From NCBI RefSeq assembly GCF_000590925.1, contig NZ_CP004372.1, forward strand, positions 849,001 to 913,000: a DNA stretch of 64,000 nt, given 5' to 3'. The notes beneath the pieces were generated by a model. The model worked only from the letters and a program-made list of their open reading frames with translations. It was not told the DNA's origin and made no database searches. Shown here piece after piece: positions 1 through 9,933 of this stretch. How positions within the stretch are numbered: the stretch's first letter is position 1; each line of letters opens with the position of its first letter. Made by a program: the position numbers and the translations under genes. The DNA comes from Roseibacterium elongatum DSM 19469. GTDB taxonomy: Bacteria > Pseudomonadota > Alphaproteobacteria > Rhodobacterales > Rhodobacteraceae.

Positions 1-95
1 ATGTCATTCCACGCGGGCTCCCCCGGCACAAGGTGGGACGACGTACCTTTGGCACGCCGCCCCCTTCTTGTGGTGCTGCTCGAATATGGCGGGGA

Positions 96-581
96 TCAGT
101 GGCGGCGCAGGTCGGCCTCGCGCAGCCAGCCGTTTCGGGCCAGGCACCGGCCGCCGTAGATCATGCGCGGCCCGCGCTCGGTCTGTACGCGGCGCAGGCA
201 ATTATGCGGCAGCAGGTCGGGCACCCGCACATTGTTGCGCATGCAGCGGCGGACATAGCCACGATAGACGCCGTTGCGATCCCGCCCCTGAACAAAGCAG
301 CGCGCGGGGGCCACCAGCAGGTGGCGGCGCGGCGGACGGATGTCACGCGGCGGATGCCCGTGGCGCGGCCAGTCATAGATGCGATCGACCTCGATCACGC
401 CCCCCCGGTGATCCGGGTCGAGCGCCTGACCCAGAGCATACAGCGCGATGAGGCCGCCGATCAGCGCGGCGGCATCCTCGCCATCAGCCTGTGCTGGCCG
501 GGTCGAGGCGCCGATCGCACCGAGGATCAATAGCAAAGACAAGCCTGCGGCGGGCAGGAAACGGGAAAGGATGGGGGGCAT
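96..581 (-). CDS. Small exported protein of unknown function
   Basis: This 161-residue protein begins with a hydrophobic signal peptide (about residues 1-30) that ends near an AQA-D cleavage site. A second hydrophobic stretch (LIGGLIALYALGQAL) follows, and then an Arg-rich, Cys-containing C-terminal half. The start at 581 is preceded by a strong AGGAGG ribosome site eight bases upstream, so longer upstream reading is not needed. Proteins with an N-terminal LIGGLIALYALG-type segment and a basic Cys-containing tail are common in Rhodobacteraceae, but I know of no assigned function. It diverges from the small secreted protein at 839. Confidence 0.75.
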   Translation of the reverse strand: MPPILSRFLPAAGLSLLLILGAIGASTRPAQADGEDAAALIGGLIALYALGQALDPDHRGGVIEVDRIYDWPRHGHPPRDIRPPRRHLLVAPARCFVQGRDRNGVYRGYVRRCMRNNVRVPDLLPHNCLRRVQTERGPRMIYGGRCLARNGWLREADLRRH

Positions 582-838
582 GGCGGAACCTCCTGATTTG
601 GCAAGGGATGGGCCGCGACCTGAACATAGGCGCAATGCGGCCGCAGAGCATGCCCCAACGCTCCCCCAGCCGCGCGCGGACAGGCAATATCGTCGCGTGG
701 TTATCCGATAACCGGCGCGTTGAAGCGGGCTGTCATTGCATGACACAGCACACTCTTGCGATCAGGGGGACGGTGCAGCAGGGTTGCGAGGCGACCGGAC
801 TGCGCCGCGAGGAAAACCGAGCCAGAGACCCGACCCAG

Positions 839-1132
839 ATGAACCGCCTTCTGAAAATGTCGCTCATCGCCGCCGCCTTCGCGGCGGTCGCCGCGCCACT
901 GCAGGCCGCGTGCTACGCGGATTATCGCGCGAATATGGATAACCCGCTGCGACTGCATTACGGTGTGATCCAAGTGCCCGACAACGCCTGTACGGTCACG
1001 GCCGCCGCGCCGGTGATCGCCGGTCGCATCGCGTCGGGCGGTTGGACATTGCTGCAGGTGATCTCGGTCTTCGACGACTCGGGGCTCGCCTCGAGGAGGG
1101 CCGATGCCGGAGAGTACTACCTCCGTTACTGA
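839..1132 (+). CDS. Small secreted protein of unknown function
   Basis: This 97-residue protein has a clear signal peptide (residues 1-23, ending LQA-A). The mature part starts ACYADYRAN and holds a second Cys near residue 46. It resembles short ACYADY-type exported proteins of Rhodobacteraceae whose function is unknown. The start is set by the signal peptide; the ribosome site is weak. Its last 29 bases overlap the start of the membrane winged-helix gene at 1104, which suggests co-transcription and coupled translation. Confidence 0.7.
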   Translation: MNRLLKMSLIAAAFAAVAAPLQAACYADYRANMDNPLRLHYGVIQVPDNACTVTAAAPVIAGRIASGGWTLLQVISVFDDSGLASRRADAGEYYLRY

Positions 1133-1805
1133 AACACGGGTCGGCACGACACGTGTCATCCAGTTGGGGGTTCTGGTCGTGGTCGCCATCCTGGTGGCCT
1201 CGGCGGTCTTGCTGTTCGTGAACCTGCCCGATGCCGACGCCTTCAACGAGGCGGTTCAAACCATCTTCGTCGTGAACGACGTGCGCGACCCCGACGCGAT
1301 CCGCATGCTCGAGGTACTGGCGCAAACCGGCACCACCTTTTCCAAGGTTCTGGGCAGCTATCGCACCATCATCTTCGTGCTGATGGTCTTCGCCTCGGCG
1401 CTGTTGGTGGCGTGTCTGATCTTTCTGATCACGATCATCACCCTCAACCGCCGCATGGGCGAGATCGAGCGCCAGGGCATCCAGGTTTCGTCGCTGATCC
1501 TCAGCCGCGAGGAGGGGGTCGTTCTGATCAACAACCTCGAGTTCAAGCTGACACAGGCGGCGATGGAAACGCTGAGCGTTCTGGCCGAGGCGCGTATGGA
1601 CGACGATGTTCTGACCGGTTCGCAGATCGAGGCCATGGTGTCGGGCAAGCTGGAATCCGACGTGGACGAGGCCGCCGGCGCGACCCGCATCAAGCGGTTG
1701 CGCGACACATTGGGCAACCAGATCGTCAGCGAATTGCTGGTCAAGAACATCGCGCGCAAGGGCTATGTGCTGGCCATCGACAAGAAGGTCATCCGCATGA
1801 TGTGA
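1104..1805 (+). CDS. Membrane-anchored winged-helix (OmpR-type) protein
   Basis: This 233-residue protein has two membrane segments (about residues 18-40 and 87-114) with a short loop between them. The C-terminal domain (about 139-226) reads like an OmpR/PhoB effector domain: a helix around SQIEAMV, a recognition-helix-like stretch TRIKRLRDTLGN (194-205) and a closing wing IARKGYVLAI (217-226). The domain assignment rests on this pattern, not on a search. An anchored DNA-binding domain recalls ToxR/CadC, but here it lies after the membrane segments instead of before them. A GAGGAGG ribosome site precedes the ATG. The signal it senses cannot be told. Confidence 0.72.
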   Translation: MPESTTSVTETRVGTTRVIQLGVLVVVAILVASAVLLFVNLPDADAFNEAVQTIFVVNDVRDPDAIRMLEVLAQTGTTFSKVLGSYRTIIFVLMVFASALLVACLIFLITIITLNRRMGEIERQGIQVSSLILSREEGVVLINNLEFKLTQAAMETLSVLAEARMDDDVLTGSQIEAMVSGKLESDVDEAAGATRIKRLRDTLGNQIVSELLVKNIARKGYVLAIDKKVIRMM

Positions 1806-1883
1806 TGCGGATGATCCGCGCGCCGAAATGAAAAAACGCGATGCCGGGGCACCGCGTTCAGGATTTCATGCCATCGCGGCCAA

Positions 1884-2192
1884 TCAGCAGTAGGGCGCCC
1901 CGCGGCCATACCCTGGGCGGTCGGTGCCACCCGATCCGTTATCGGCGTCGGTATAGCCGGTATAGACACCACCCGACCCACGGCCGCAGCCGCCACGGTC
2001 CCTCCACGCGCCGTTGTCGCTATCGATCACCTGGGCATGGGCCGACCCTCCGGTCAGTGTCGCGGTGCCCGCGGCGGCCCCACCGGCCGCCATCAGCCCA
2101 AGGAACCCACGGCGGTCCGTCTTCTGGGGCTGATGGTCGGTTGTGATCTGATCGTCGGTCAGTGTCTTCTTCTTGTCGTCTTCGCTGGACAT
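1884..2192 (-). CDS. Small Tat-exported Gly-rich protein
   Basis: This 102-residue protein has a charged N-terminus (residues 1-26) followed by a twin-arginine signal, DRRGFLGLMAAGG, and a cleavage site near AHA-Q. The mature part of about 48 residues is rich in Gly, Asp and Tyr and carries one Cys in the middle and one at the very C-terminus. It converges on the winged-helix gene. Tat export suggests that it folds or binds a cofactor before export, but the mature part is very short and I do not recognise a family with known function. Confidence 0.68.
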   Translation of the reverse strand: MSSEDDKKKTLTDDQITTDHQPQKTDRRGFLGLMAAGGAAAGTATLTGGSAHAQVIDSDNGAWRDRGGCGRGSGGVYTGYTDADNGSGGTDRPGYGRGAPYC

Positions 2193-2365
2193 TGGGGCAA
2201 AACTCCTGTGCGCGCCGTCTGGCTGGTAAAAAACGCGCGACCTTAGGCGTGTTGATGTCGCTGCGTCAACGAAAGCCGTTCAAAAGATACACGGAAAGAC
2301 TGTGCAGACCGTGCTGGCATGCTCTGTCCTTTTTCTAAGGAATGCAAAATTTTGACGGATGAAAG

Positions 2366-3550
2366 ATGACTGACAGCGATTTCGGCTTCGACTGGACCAT
2401 TGCGCCCGAAAAGCGCGACACCTTTTTCACCGACTATTTCGAAAAGAAACCGATGGTCGTGCGCCGCAACGATCCCGATTACTACAAGGCGTTGCTGAGC
2501 TACGAGGATATCGACCGGGTCATCACCACGATGGGCCTGCACCATCCCGAGATCAACGTCACCAAGGCCGGGGGCACCATCACCCCCGAGGATTTCGCCT
2601 ACGAGTCCGGCATGATTGATCCCGTCCGGGTGAACCAGTTGTTTGCCGACGGGGCCACGGTGATCCTGTCGGGGCTGCACGAACGTCTGCCCAAACTGGC
2701 GCGGTATTGCCGCGCGCTCGAGGCGGTCATGTCCTGCCGTGTGCAGACGAACATCTACATGACCCAGGCCCAGACCCAGGGGTTCAAGGCCCATTACGAC
2801 AACCACGATGTCGTCGTGCTGCAGATCGAAGGCACCAAGGAATGGCGCATCTACGACACGCCGGTCGACCTGCCCCTGAACAGTCAGGCCTTCAACCCGC
2901 ACGATGTCGAGATCGGCGAGGAAACCGACCGGTTCCTGCTGCATCCGGGCGACATGCTGTATGTGCCGCGCGGTCTGGCCCACGACGCCGTCGCCACGGG
3001 CGAGCCGTCGCTGCACATCACCACCGGCCTGATGCTGCGGACATGGGCCGACCTGATGGCCGAGGCCGTGCATGTTCTGGCCCATGACGATGTTGCGTTT
3101 CGTCGCGCGCTGCCCCCCGGCCATGCGAATGCCGGGTTCGATGCCACGGAGCATGCCGCGACCTACGCGGCCCTGATCGACAAACTGGCCGATGCGCCGT
3201 TGGCCAAGCTGCTGGCCAGCTTCAAGATGGAGTTCCTGATGAACCGCGTGCCACGGGTTGAAGGGCAGATGGCGCAACTGGCCCGGCTGGACGGGTTGAG
3301 CGTCGGTGACCGCGTTGGTGCGCGCCCGCATCTGATCTACGACCTTGCGCGGCTGGACGAGGACGGGATCGTCCGGCTGGTGTCCCAGGGGACCGAAATC
3401 GTGATGCCCGATTTTGCCCATGACACGCTGGCCTATGCGGTGTCGCACGATGATTTCACGATTGCGGACATGCCGGGCGAGTTGGACGATGCCGGCAAAC
3501 TGGTTCTGGTCAAGCGGCTGATCCGCGAAGGCCTGTTGATGCTGCACTGA
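2366..3550 (+). CDS. JmjC/cupin-fold 2-oxoglutarate/Fe(II) oxygenase (Cupin_4)
   Basis: This 394-residue protein carries the cupin/JmjC iron site: H143-x-D145 in a HYDNHD stretch followed by VVLQIEGTKEWRIY, and the distal His H206 in PRGLAHDA. This is the arrangement of the ROX/YcfD family, whose known members hydroxylate a side chain of a ribosomal protein. The C-terminal half is helical. It is encoded alone, between divergent and convergent neighbours. Family membership is well supported; the actual substrate is unknown. Confidence 0.78.
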   Translation: MTDSDFGFDWTIAPEKRDTFFTDYFEKKPMVVRRNDPDYYKALLSYEDIDRVITTMGLHHPEINVTKAGGTITPEDFAYESGMIDPVRVNQLFADGATVILSGLHERLPKLARYCRALEAVMSCRVQTNIYMTQAQTQGFKAHYDNHDVVVLQIEGTKEWRIYDTPVDLPLNSQAFNPHDVEIGEETDRFLLHPGDMLYVPRGLAHDAVATGEPSLHITTGLMLRTWADLMAEAVHVLAHDDVAFRRALPPGHANAGFDATEHAATYAALIDKLADAPLAKLLASFKMEFLMNRVPRVEGQMAQLARLDGLSVGDRVGARPHLIYDLARLDEDGIVRLVSQGTEIVMPDFAHDTLAYAVSHDDFTIADMPGELDDAGKLVLVKRLIREGLLMLH

Positions 3551-3659
3551 TCCGCCACGCTGCATGACGCAACCTGTGCAAGGGGCGCGCGCCCCCTTGG
3601 ACGGGCGGTTCGGTGATGTCGGCCTGTCGCGGGTCGCCAGACGGGGCATCCCGCCACGA

Positions 3660-6067
3660 TCACCCGGTCGAGCTGTTGCGCTCGGCCTCGGCCACGATGG
3701 TCTTGACCGCGAAAAAGCTGTCCGGCGTCACCGAGATCGTATCGATCCCTGCATCGACGAGGATCTGCGCAAAGGCCGGATCGTTCGAGGGGGCCTGCCC
3801 ACACAGGCCCACCTTCCGGCCCGCGGCATGGGCGCGCTCGATGACATGCCGGATCATCCACAACACCGCCGGGTCGCGCTCGCGGAACAGATGCGCAAGG
3901 GCGCCCGAGTCGCGATCGACCCCCAGGGTCAGTTGGGTCAGGTCGTTCGACCCGATGGAAAACCCGTCGAAGCGTTCGGCAAATGCCTCGGCCAGGATCA
4001 CGTTCGAGGGCACCTCGCACATGACATAGACCTGAAAGCCGTTCTCGCCTCGTCTCAGTCCGGCCGCGGCCATCACCTCAAGCACGCCATCCGCCTCTTC
4101 GGGGGTGCGGCAGAACGGGATCATCGCGATCACATTCGCAAAGCCCATCGTGTCGCGCAGATACCGGATCGCGGCGCATTCCAGCTGGAACCCGGCCTTG
4201 TACTCGGCCGAGGTATAGCGGGCCGCACCACGGAACCCGATCATCGGGTTTTCCTCCTCCGGCTCGAACCCCGCCCCGCCAAGCAGCGCGGAATACTCGT
4301 TCGTCTTGAAGTCGCTCATCCGCACGATGGCCGGTTCGGGCCAGACCGTTGCAGCGATCTGGCCAAGGCCGCGCGCAAGCGTTTTCACAAAGAATCCTCG
4401 GCGCTGTCATGGCCCCGGATCAGGTGGGCGATCTCCACGCGTTCGGCCTCGCCCAGACGGTCGGGATGCAGCAGCGCCATGGGATGCGCCTTGATCGTGT
4501 TGGCGATCACGAATTCCATCCGTGCCAAACCGACCCCGGCGGCGGGCAGGCGCCACCACCGGGCCGCGGCCGAGGGGTTGGCGATGTTCAGCATGACCCG
4601 TGTGCGCGTGTCCGGGATCGTGTCGTGATGAAGGGTTTCGACCTCGATCTCGGCCAGACCGTCATAGACCACGCCGCCCGACCCCTCGGCGCAAGACACC
4701 GTCACCTCCTGCCCGTCATGCAACAGGAACGTCGCATTGCCGGTCCCGACAATCGCTGGCAGACCCAATTCCCGGCTGACGATGGCGGCATGGCTGGTGC
4801 GCCCGCCCGAATCCGTCACGATGGCGCTGGCGCGCTTCATGATCGGCACCCAATCGGGGTCGGTCGTGCCGGTCACCAGGATGCCCCCATCGACAAAGCG
4901 GTCGATATCGGCGGCACTCTCGATCAGGCACACTTGCCCGCTTGCGGCGGCGCTGCCAACGGAAAGCCCGGTCAGCAAGGGTTTGCCCGGCGACTTGACC
5001 GTGTAGCTTTTCATGGCAGCATCTTCGAGGCGCGACTGCACCGTTTCGGGGCGGGCCTGCACGATGAACAGATCGCCGGTGTCGCCATCGCGGGCCCATT
5101 CCATGTCCATCGCACAGCCGTAATGCGCCTCGATCGTGACGGCGGCCCGCGCAAGCTCGACGATCTCGGCATCGGACAGGACGAAATGGGCCCGTTCGGC
5201 CCTCGAGGTCGGGACATTGCGGGTCGGGCGCGCGGGATCCGAGGACAGGATCATCTTGATCTCTTTCGCCCCGAGCGCCTTTTCGACCACGGGCACCAGA
5301 TCGGGATCGTCCAGAAACGGCTTGAACACCTGGTATTCGTCAGGGGTCACCGCCCCCTGCACCACGTTTTCCCCAAGGCCCCAGGCCGCGTTGATCAGCA
5401 CCAGCTTGTCAAAGCCGGACTCGGTATCGATCGAGAACATCACCCCCGACCCGCCCGTGTCCGAGCGCACCATCTGCTGCACCCCGACCGACAAGGCCAC
5501 CGACAGGTGATCGAAGCCCTGCACGCGCCGATAGCTGAGCGCGCGATCGGTGAACAGCGAGGCATAGCAACGCCGACAGGCATCGAGAAGCGCCTCACCC
5601 CCGCTGACATTGAGAAAGGTTTCCTGCTGCCCGGCGAAACTGGCATTGGGCAGGTCCTCGGCCGTGGCCGAGGATCGCACGGCAACCGACAGATCGGGAT
5701 GGCCGGTGCGGTCGCACAGCCTGGCATGGGCCGACAGAAGATCGGCGCGCAACGCCTCGGGCCAGTCCCCGCGCAGCACCATGTTGCGAATGGCCTGACC
5801 GGTCTGTTGCAGGCTGGCCTTGCCACCATCCCATGCGTCGATGGCCGCCGAAATGCCGGGCCGCAGGTCGTTGTGATCGAGGAACGCCCAGAACGCATCG
5901 GAGGTGGTGGCAAAACCCGGCGGCACCCGAATGCCGGCCTGGGACAACTCCTGCACCATTTCCCCCAGCGACGCGTTCTTGCCGCCGACAAGTCCGACAT
6001 CGCCACGGCTCAGGTCGTCGAACCAGATGATACTTGGCGTCGATGCGCCCGCTTCACCGGTGGCCAT
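3660..6067 (-). pseudogene. ppsA: Phosphoenolpyruvate synthase, single-base frameshift
   Basis: Phosphoenolpyruvate synthase makes PEP from pyruvate and ATP. The first part (6067 down to 4385) holds the ATP-grasp domain and the phosphohistidine domain with GGRTSHAAI. It stops prematurely after GHDSAEDSL. The second part (4388 down to 3660) continues immediately with VKTLARGLGQ and holds the PEP/pyruvate barrel, including GFSIGSNDLTQ and VGLCGQAPSND. Family members read GHDSAEDFFVKTLARG across the join. Restoring one T (GATTC to GATTTC, near 4391-4395) rejoins the frame and gives about 800 residues, the normal length. The start at 6067 follows a GGGGAGG ribosome site. Either a sequencing deletion or a recent true mutation explains it. 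Confidence 0.88.
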
Positions 6068-6264
6068 TCGAGAATCCTCCCCTGTTCGTTGCCTCAACCC
6101 TAGGCCCCAAGGGAGCGCAGAGCGGTGACACACGTCAAGGTTGATTTCACCCAGATCACACGCCAGCCCCCGCAAGCGACCGCCCCGGCACCCCGTCCGT
6201 CTCGGGCCAGGCGGACAGCGCCCCCAGGGCAAACCCCGGGCACATTCGGCATATAACAAAAGGC

Positions 6265-6341
6265 TGGTGACCCCGGCAGGACTCGAACCTGCAACCTATC
6301 CCTTAGGAGGGGATTGCTCTATCCAGTTGAGCCACGGGGCC
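6265..6341 (-). tRNA. tRNA-Arg (anticodon CCU)
   Basis: The minus strand gives a complete 77-base cloverleaf. The acceptor stem GGCCCCG pairs with CGGGGTC, the D-arm is GCTCAACTGGATAGAGC, the anticodon loop CTCCTAA sits in an ATCCC/GGGAT stem, the T-arm contains GGTTCGAGTCC, and CCA is encoded. The anticodon is CCU. Confidence 0.96.
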
Positions 6342-6430
6342 GACATCGCCTTTGTCGACGATTTCCACGGGCCGTGCAACCATGCTCAAGGCGGGTTGCG
6401 GTGCCGCCCGTTGCGCGCGTATCAATGGGT

Positions 6431-6442
6431 GCTAGCGCTATC
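6431..6442. promoter_or_regulatory. Putative LacI-family operator
   Basis: GCTAGCGCTATC is an imperfect palindrome centred on the TAGCGCTA core usual for LacI-family operators. It lies 55 bases before the chosen start of the LacI-type gene at 6497, so autoregulation is likely. Confidence 0.5.
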
Positions 6443-6496
6443 TTTTTGGGAACGACATCTTTGCGCGGACGCAATCCCTTTGACGGCAAACCCCAG

Positions 6497-7483
6497 ATGA
6501 CCCTGCGCGATGTGGCAGAGGTCGCGGGCGTCTCTGAAATGACGGTCAGCCGGGTCTTGCGGCAACGGGGGGATGTCTCGGCCAAGACCCGCGAACGTGT
6601 CTTTGCCGCCGCGCGCCAGCTTGGCTATGTGCCGAACAAGATCGCGGGGGCCCTCGCCTCGAACCGCGTCAACCTTGTCGGCGTCGTGATCCCGTCGCTG
6701 TCGAACATGGTGTTTCCCGATGTGCTTGGCGGTATTGGCGATATCCTCGATGAAACGCCGCTGCAGCCGGTGATCGGCACGTCGAAATACGACCCCGTCC
6801 ACGAAGAGCATGTGATCTACGAAATGCTCAGCTGGCGGCCCTCGGGGCTGATCGTTGCGGGCCTGGAACACACCGAGGCCGCCCGCGCGATGATGGCCAA
6901 TGCCGGCATCCCGATGGTCGAGGTGATGGATGTCGACGGCGACCCGGTCGCGGCCGCCGTCGGGATCAGCCACGAGGCCGCCGGACGGCAGATGGCGGGC
7001 GAGATCGTGCGCCGCGGGTATCGCCGCATCGGCTATCTGGGCTCGTCCTCCATCGCGGATCATCGGGCACAGAAGCGGCTGAAAGGGTTCCGGCAAGGTC
7101 TGGCCGAGGCCGGGGTCCCGCTGAGCGACGAATGCTTTTATGCAGGCAGTTCGGGCTTCGGCACCGGGCGGGCGATGACGCAGGAAATCCTGGCGAAAAC
7201 CCCTGATCTCGATTTTCTCTATTACAACACCGACATGAATGCCGCGGGCGGGTTGCTGTACCTGCTTGAGAAGGGTGTTTCGATCCCGGATCAAATCGGC
7301 CTTGCCGGCTTCAATTGTTTCGAAGTTCTCAACGGCCTGCCCTTGCGGATCGCCTCGATGGACAGTCGGCGCAAGGATATCGGCCGCCGCGCCGCCGAGC
7401 TTGTGGCCGCCAACGAACTGACCGATGAGGTCGTCCGGTTCGATCCGGTGTTCCTCGAGGGGGACACAGTCCGCCGCGGCTGA
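6497..7483 (+). CDS. LacI-family transcriptional regulator (GntR/IdnR-like)
   Basis: This 328-residue regulator starts MTLRDVAEVAGVS with the LacI helix-turn-helix and hinge helix (MTVSRVLRQ ... LGYVPNKIAGALASNR), followed by a periplasmic-binding-like sensor domain from about residue 60. The overall pattern is closest to the gluconate repressors of E. coli (GntR/IdnR), but no sugar genes flank it, so the ligand is open. I chose the start at 6497 because LacI proteins begin right before the HTH, and because a possible upstream ATG at 6425 would lie at the edge of the operator-like palindrome. Confidence 0.82.
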   Translation: MTLRDVAEVAGVSEMTVSRVLRQRGDVSAKTRERVFAAARQLGYVPNKIAGALASNRVNLVGVVIPSLSNMVFPDVLGGIGDILDETPLQPVIGTSKYDPVHEEHVIYEMLSWRPSGLIVAGLEHTEAARAMMANAGIPMVEVMDVDGDPVAAAVGISHEAAGRQMAGEIVRRGYRRIGYLGSSSIADHRAQKRLKGFRQGLAEAGVPLSDECFYAGSSGFGTGRAMTQEILAKTPDLDFLYYNTDMNAAGGLLYLLEKGVSIPDQIGLAGFNCFEVLNGLPLRIASMDSRRKDIGRRAAELVAANELTDEVVRFDPVFLEGDTVRRG

Positions 7484-7540
7484 GCCGGCGGATTGCAAAA
7501 AATCTGACCTTTATTCGGTATCGTTCTATATTCTGCCAAT

Positions 7541-8407
7541 ATGGATCAGTTGAACTATCATCACCTGCGCTATTTCCGCGAGGTCGCCCATCAAGGCAAC
7601 CTCACACGGGCCGCCGAGCGGCTGAACCTGTCGCAATCGGCCCTGTCGAGCCAGATCAAGACCCTCGAAGCGCGCTTGGGTCATCCGCTGTTCGATCGTG
7701 TTGGCCGCGAGCTGCGATTGAGCGAGGTCGGGCGTATCGCGCTGGACCATGCGGATCGGATTTTCGGCACCGGGGAAGAGTTGCTCGCCACGCTCGCCCG
7801 GGTGGGGCCGGCCCGCACGCCCCTGCGGATCGGGGCGCTTTCCACCCTGTCGCGCAATTTTCAGATGGAGTTTCTGCGCCCCGTGCTAGGCCACCCCGAG
7901 ACTGGCATCGTTCTGAGGTCCGGCAATGCGCAAACGCTGCTGGATGCGCTGAAATCGCTGGCCCTTGATGTCGTGCTGACGAACGAGGCCCCGATCTACG
8001 ACGAAAACGCCAGCTTCACCGCACACAGGATCGCCGATCAACCCGTCAGCCTGCATGGTGTGCCCGGCCGTCTGCATCATGACAGCCTGCAGGGTCTGCT
8101 TCAGGCCGAGCCATTCATCGTTCCGACCGAAAGCACGATCCGCACAGGGTTCGACGCGCTGGCGGCAACACTGGGCGTTCGCCCCCATGTGGCGGCGGAG
8201 GTGGATGACATGGCCATGGTCCGACTGCTGACACGCGAGGGGATCGGCGTGGCCATTGCGCCGCCGGTCGTCTTTGCCGACGAGATCGCGTCAGGCACCC
8301 TCAGCCGCGCGCCCTTCGACCTCGACATTCTCGAAACCTTTTTCGCCGTGACCGTGCCGCGCAGCTTTCCGCACCCGATGCTCAAGACCCTGCTGGCCCA
8401 GGCGTGA
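7541..8407 (+). CDS. LysR-family transcriptional regulator (NhaR-like)
   Basis: This 288-residue regulator has an N-terminal LysR helix-turn-helix (NYHHLRYFREVAHQGNLTRAAERLNLSQSALSSQI) and a C-terminal substrate-binding domain. The NYHHLxYF opening is shared with NhaR-type members. It stops at 8407, directly against the convergent stop of serine deaminase at 8408, so the two genes are not co-transcribed. The inducer and targets are not evident. Confidence 0.82.
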   Translation: MDQLNYHHLRYFREVAHQGNLTRAAERLNLSQSALSSQIKTLEARLGHPLFDRVGRELRLSEVGRIALDHADRIFGTGEELLATLARVGPARTPLRIGALSTLSRNFQMEFLRPVLGHPETGIVLRSGNAQTLLDALKSLALDVVLTNEAPIYDENASFTAHRIADQPVSLHGVPGRLHHDSLQGLLQAEPFIVPTESTIRTGFDALAATLGVRPHVAAEVDDMAMVRLLTREGIGVAIAPPVVFADEIASGTLSRAPFDLDILETFFAVTVPRSFPHPMLKTLLAQA

Positions 8408-9823
8408 TCAGCATTCGGGAATGTTCACGGCCAGCCCGCCCTGGCTGGTTTCCTTGTATTTGTGGGACATGTCTATCCCGGTCTGGCGCATCGCCTCGAT
8501 GCAATTGTCCAGCGGGATAAAATGCGTGCCATCCCCGCGCAGCGCCAGCGAGGCCGCCGAGACGGCCTTGATCGCGCCCAGGCCGTTGCGTTCGATGCAG
8601 GGCACCTGCACCAGACCCGCCACCGGGTCGCAGGTCATGCCAAGGTGATGTTCCAGCGCGATCTCGGCGGCGTTCTCGACCTGTTCGTTCGTGCCGCCAA
8701 GCGCCGCGCACAACCCGGCGGCGGCCATGGCGCTGGCTGATCCGACCTCGCCCTGACAACCCACCTCGGCCCCCGAAATCGAGGCGTTGTGCTTGATCAG
8801 TCCGCCAATCGCGGCCGCGACCATCAGGAAATTTCGCCGCCCCTCTTCGGTCGCGCCGATGCAGTGATCGCGGTAATAGCGCATCACGGCGGGCAGCACC
8901 CCGGCCGCCCCGTTGGTGGGCGAGGTGACGACGCGCCCACCGGCGGCGTTCTCTTCGTTGACCGCCATCGCGTAGACCGACAGCCAGTCGTTCACCGTGT
9001 GGGGCTGGGCGATATTGGTGCCGGCCTCGGCCTTGAGTTGTTCATGGATTGCCCGCGCGCGACGCTTGACGCGCAATCCGCCGGGCAGTTCGCCCTCCAT
9101 CCGCAGGCCGCGCTCGATGCAATCGTCCATCGCGGCCCAGATCGCATCGACCCGGTCGCGCAATTTGGCGCGGGGCATCAGGCACGCTTCGTTCGCCCAT
9201 TTCATCTGGGCGATGGTCATGTCCGCCGTACGGCCCATCGCCAGCATTTCGGCCGCCGAGCCGAACGGATAGGGAAAGCCCGCCTCTGCCTTTTCGGCAT
9301 GGAGCGCCGATGCGCCGCCCTGATCCTGCCCGGCCAACTCGCGCGCGGTCAGCACGAAGCCGCCGCCGATCGAATAGTAGGTCTCCTCCATATAGAGGTT
9401 CCCCGCCCGGTCGAAGGCCTGCAGGATCATGCCATTCGCATGCCCTGGCAGGGGTGGGCCGTAGTCAAAGACAAGGTCGATGGAGGGGTCGAAACGCAGA
9501 GGCGGCAGATCGGGGGGCGTGACCATCGCCTCGGCACGGATGCGGGCCTCGATCACCTCGGCCCTGTCGGGGTCCAGCGTATGCGGCTCGAACCCGGCAA
9601 AGCCCAGGATCACGGCCCGGTCTGTGGCGTGCCCTTTGCCGGTGAAGGCCAGGGATCCATGCAAACTGCATCGCAGGGCCGCCAGATCGCCCGCGCCCGG
9701 CTCTTTCACGCCACCCCCGCGCAGATCCGCGAGGAACCGGGCCGCCGCCGTCATCGGCCCCATGGTATGGGACGAGGACGGGCCGACCCCGATCTTGAAA
9801 ATGTCGAAGACACTCAGAAACAC
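8408..9823 (-). CDS. sdaA: L-serine ammonia-lyase, iron-sulfur type
   Basis: The enzyme deaminates L-serine to pyruvate and ammonia using a [4Fe-4S] cluster. The 471 residues include the N-terminal [21 protein letters not shown] signature and three cysteines at 356, 398 and 409. Their 42- and 11-residue spacing matches the cluster ligands of E. coli SdaA. I take the GTG at 9823, which is preceded by AGGGAGG and gives the family's usual MFLSVFDIF start; ATG codons further upstream would add a non-homologous extension. Fused single-chain architecture. Confidence 0.93.
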   Translation of the reverse strand: MFLSVFDIFKIGVGPSSSHTMGPMTAAARFLADLRGGGVKEPGAGDLAALRCSLHGSLAFTGKGHATDRAVILGFAGFEPHTLDPDRAEVIEARIRAEAMVTPPDLPPLRFDPSIDLVFDYGPPLPGHANGMILQAFDRAGNLYMEETYYSIGGGFVLTARELAGQDQGGASALHAEKAEAGFPYPFGSAAEMLAMGRTADMTIAQMKWANEACLMPRAKLRDRVDAIWAAMDDCIERGLRMEGELPGGLRVKRRARAIHEQLKAEAGTNIAQPHTVNDWLSVYAMAVNEENAAGGRVVTSPTNGAAGVLPAVMRYYRDHCIGATEEGRRNFLMVAAAIGGLIKHNASISGAEVGCQGEVGSASAMAAAGLCAALGGTNEQVENAAEIALEHHLGMTCDPVAGLVQVPCIERNGLGAIKAVSAASLALRGDGTHFIPLDNCIEAMRQTGIDMSHKYKETSQGGLAVNIPEC

Positions 9824-9933
9824 CGCGCCCTCCCTGTTTTGGCGCAGCATATCGTCAAGGTCACCCCGTATCGCATCGCAACCGACACGGAACGCGCGGT
9901 CTGCGACAGCGCGCGCCGCAGACAATGGACATG

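Noticed and set aside
1..95. Possible partial gene at the left edge
   Set aside because: No frame shows recognisable protein features; it reads as the 3' flank of the gene ending at 96.
4385..4400. Programmed frameshift in ppsA
   Set aside because: No slippery heptamer or downstream structure is evident, and PEP synthase is not known to use recoding.
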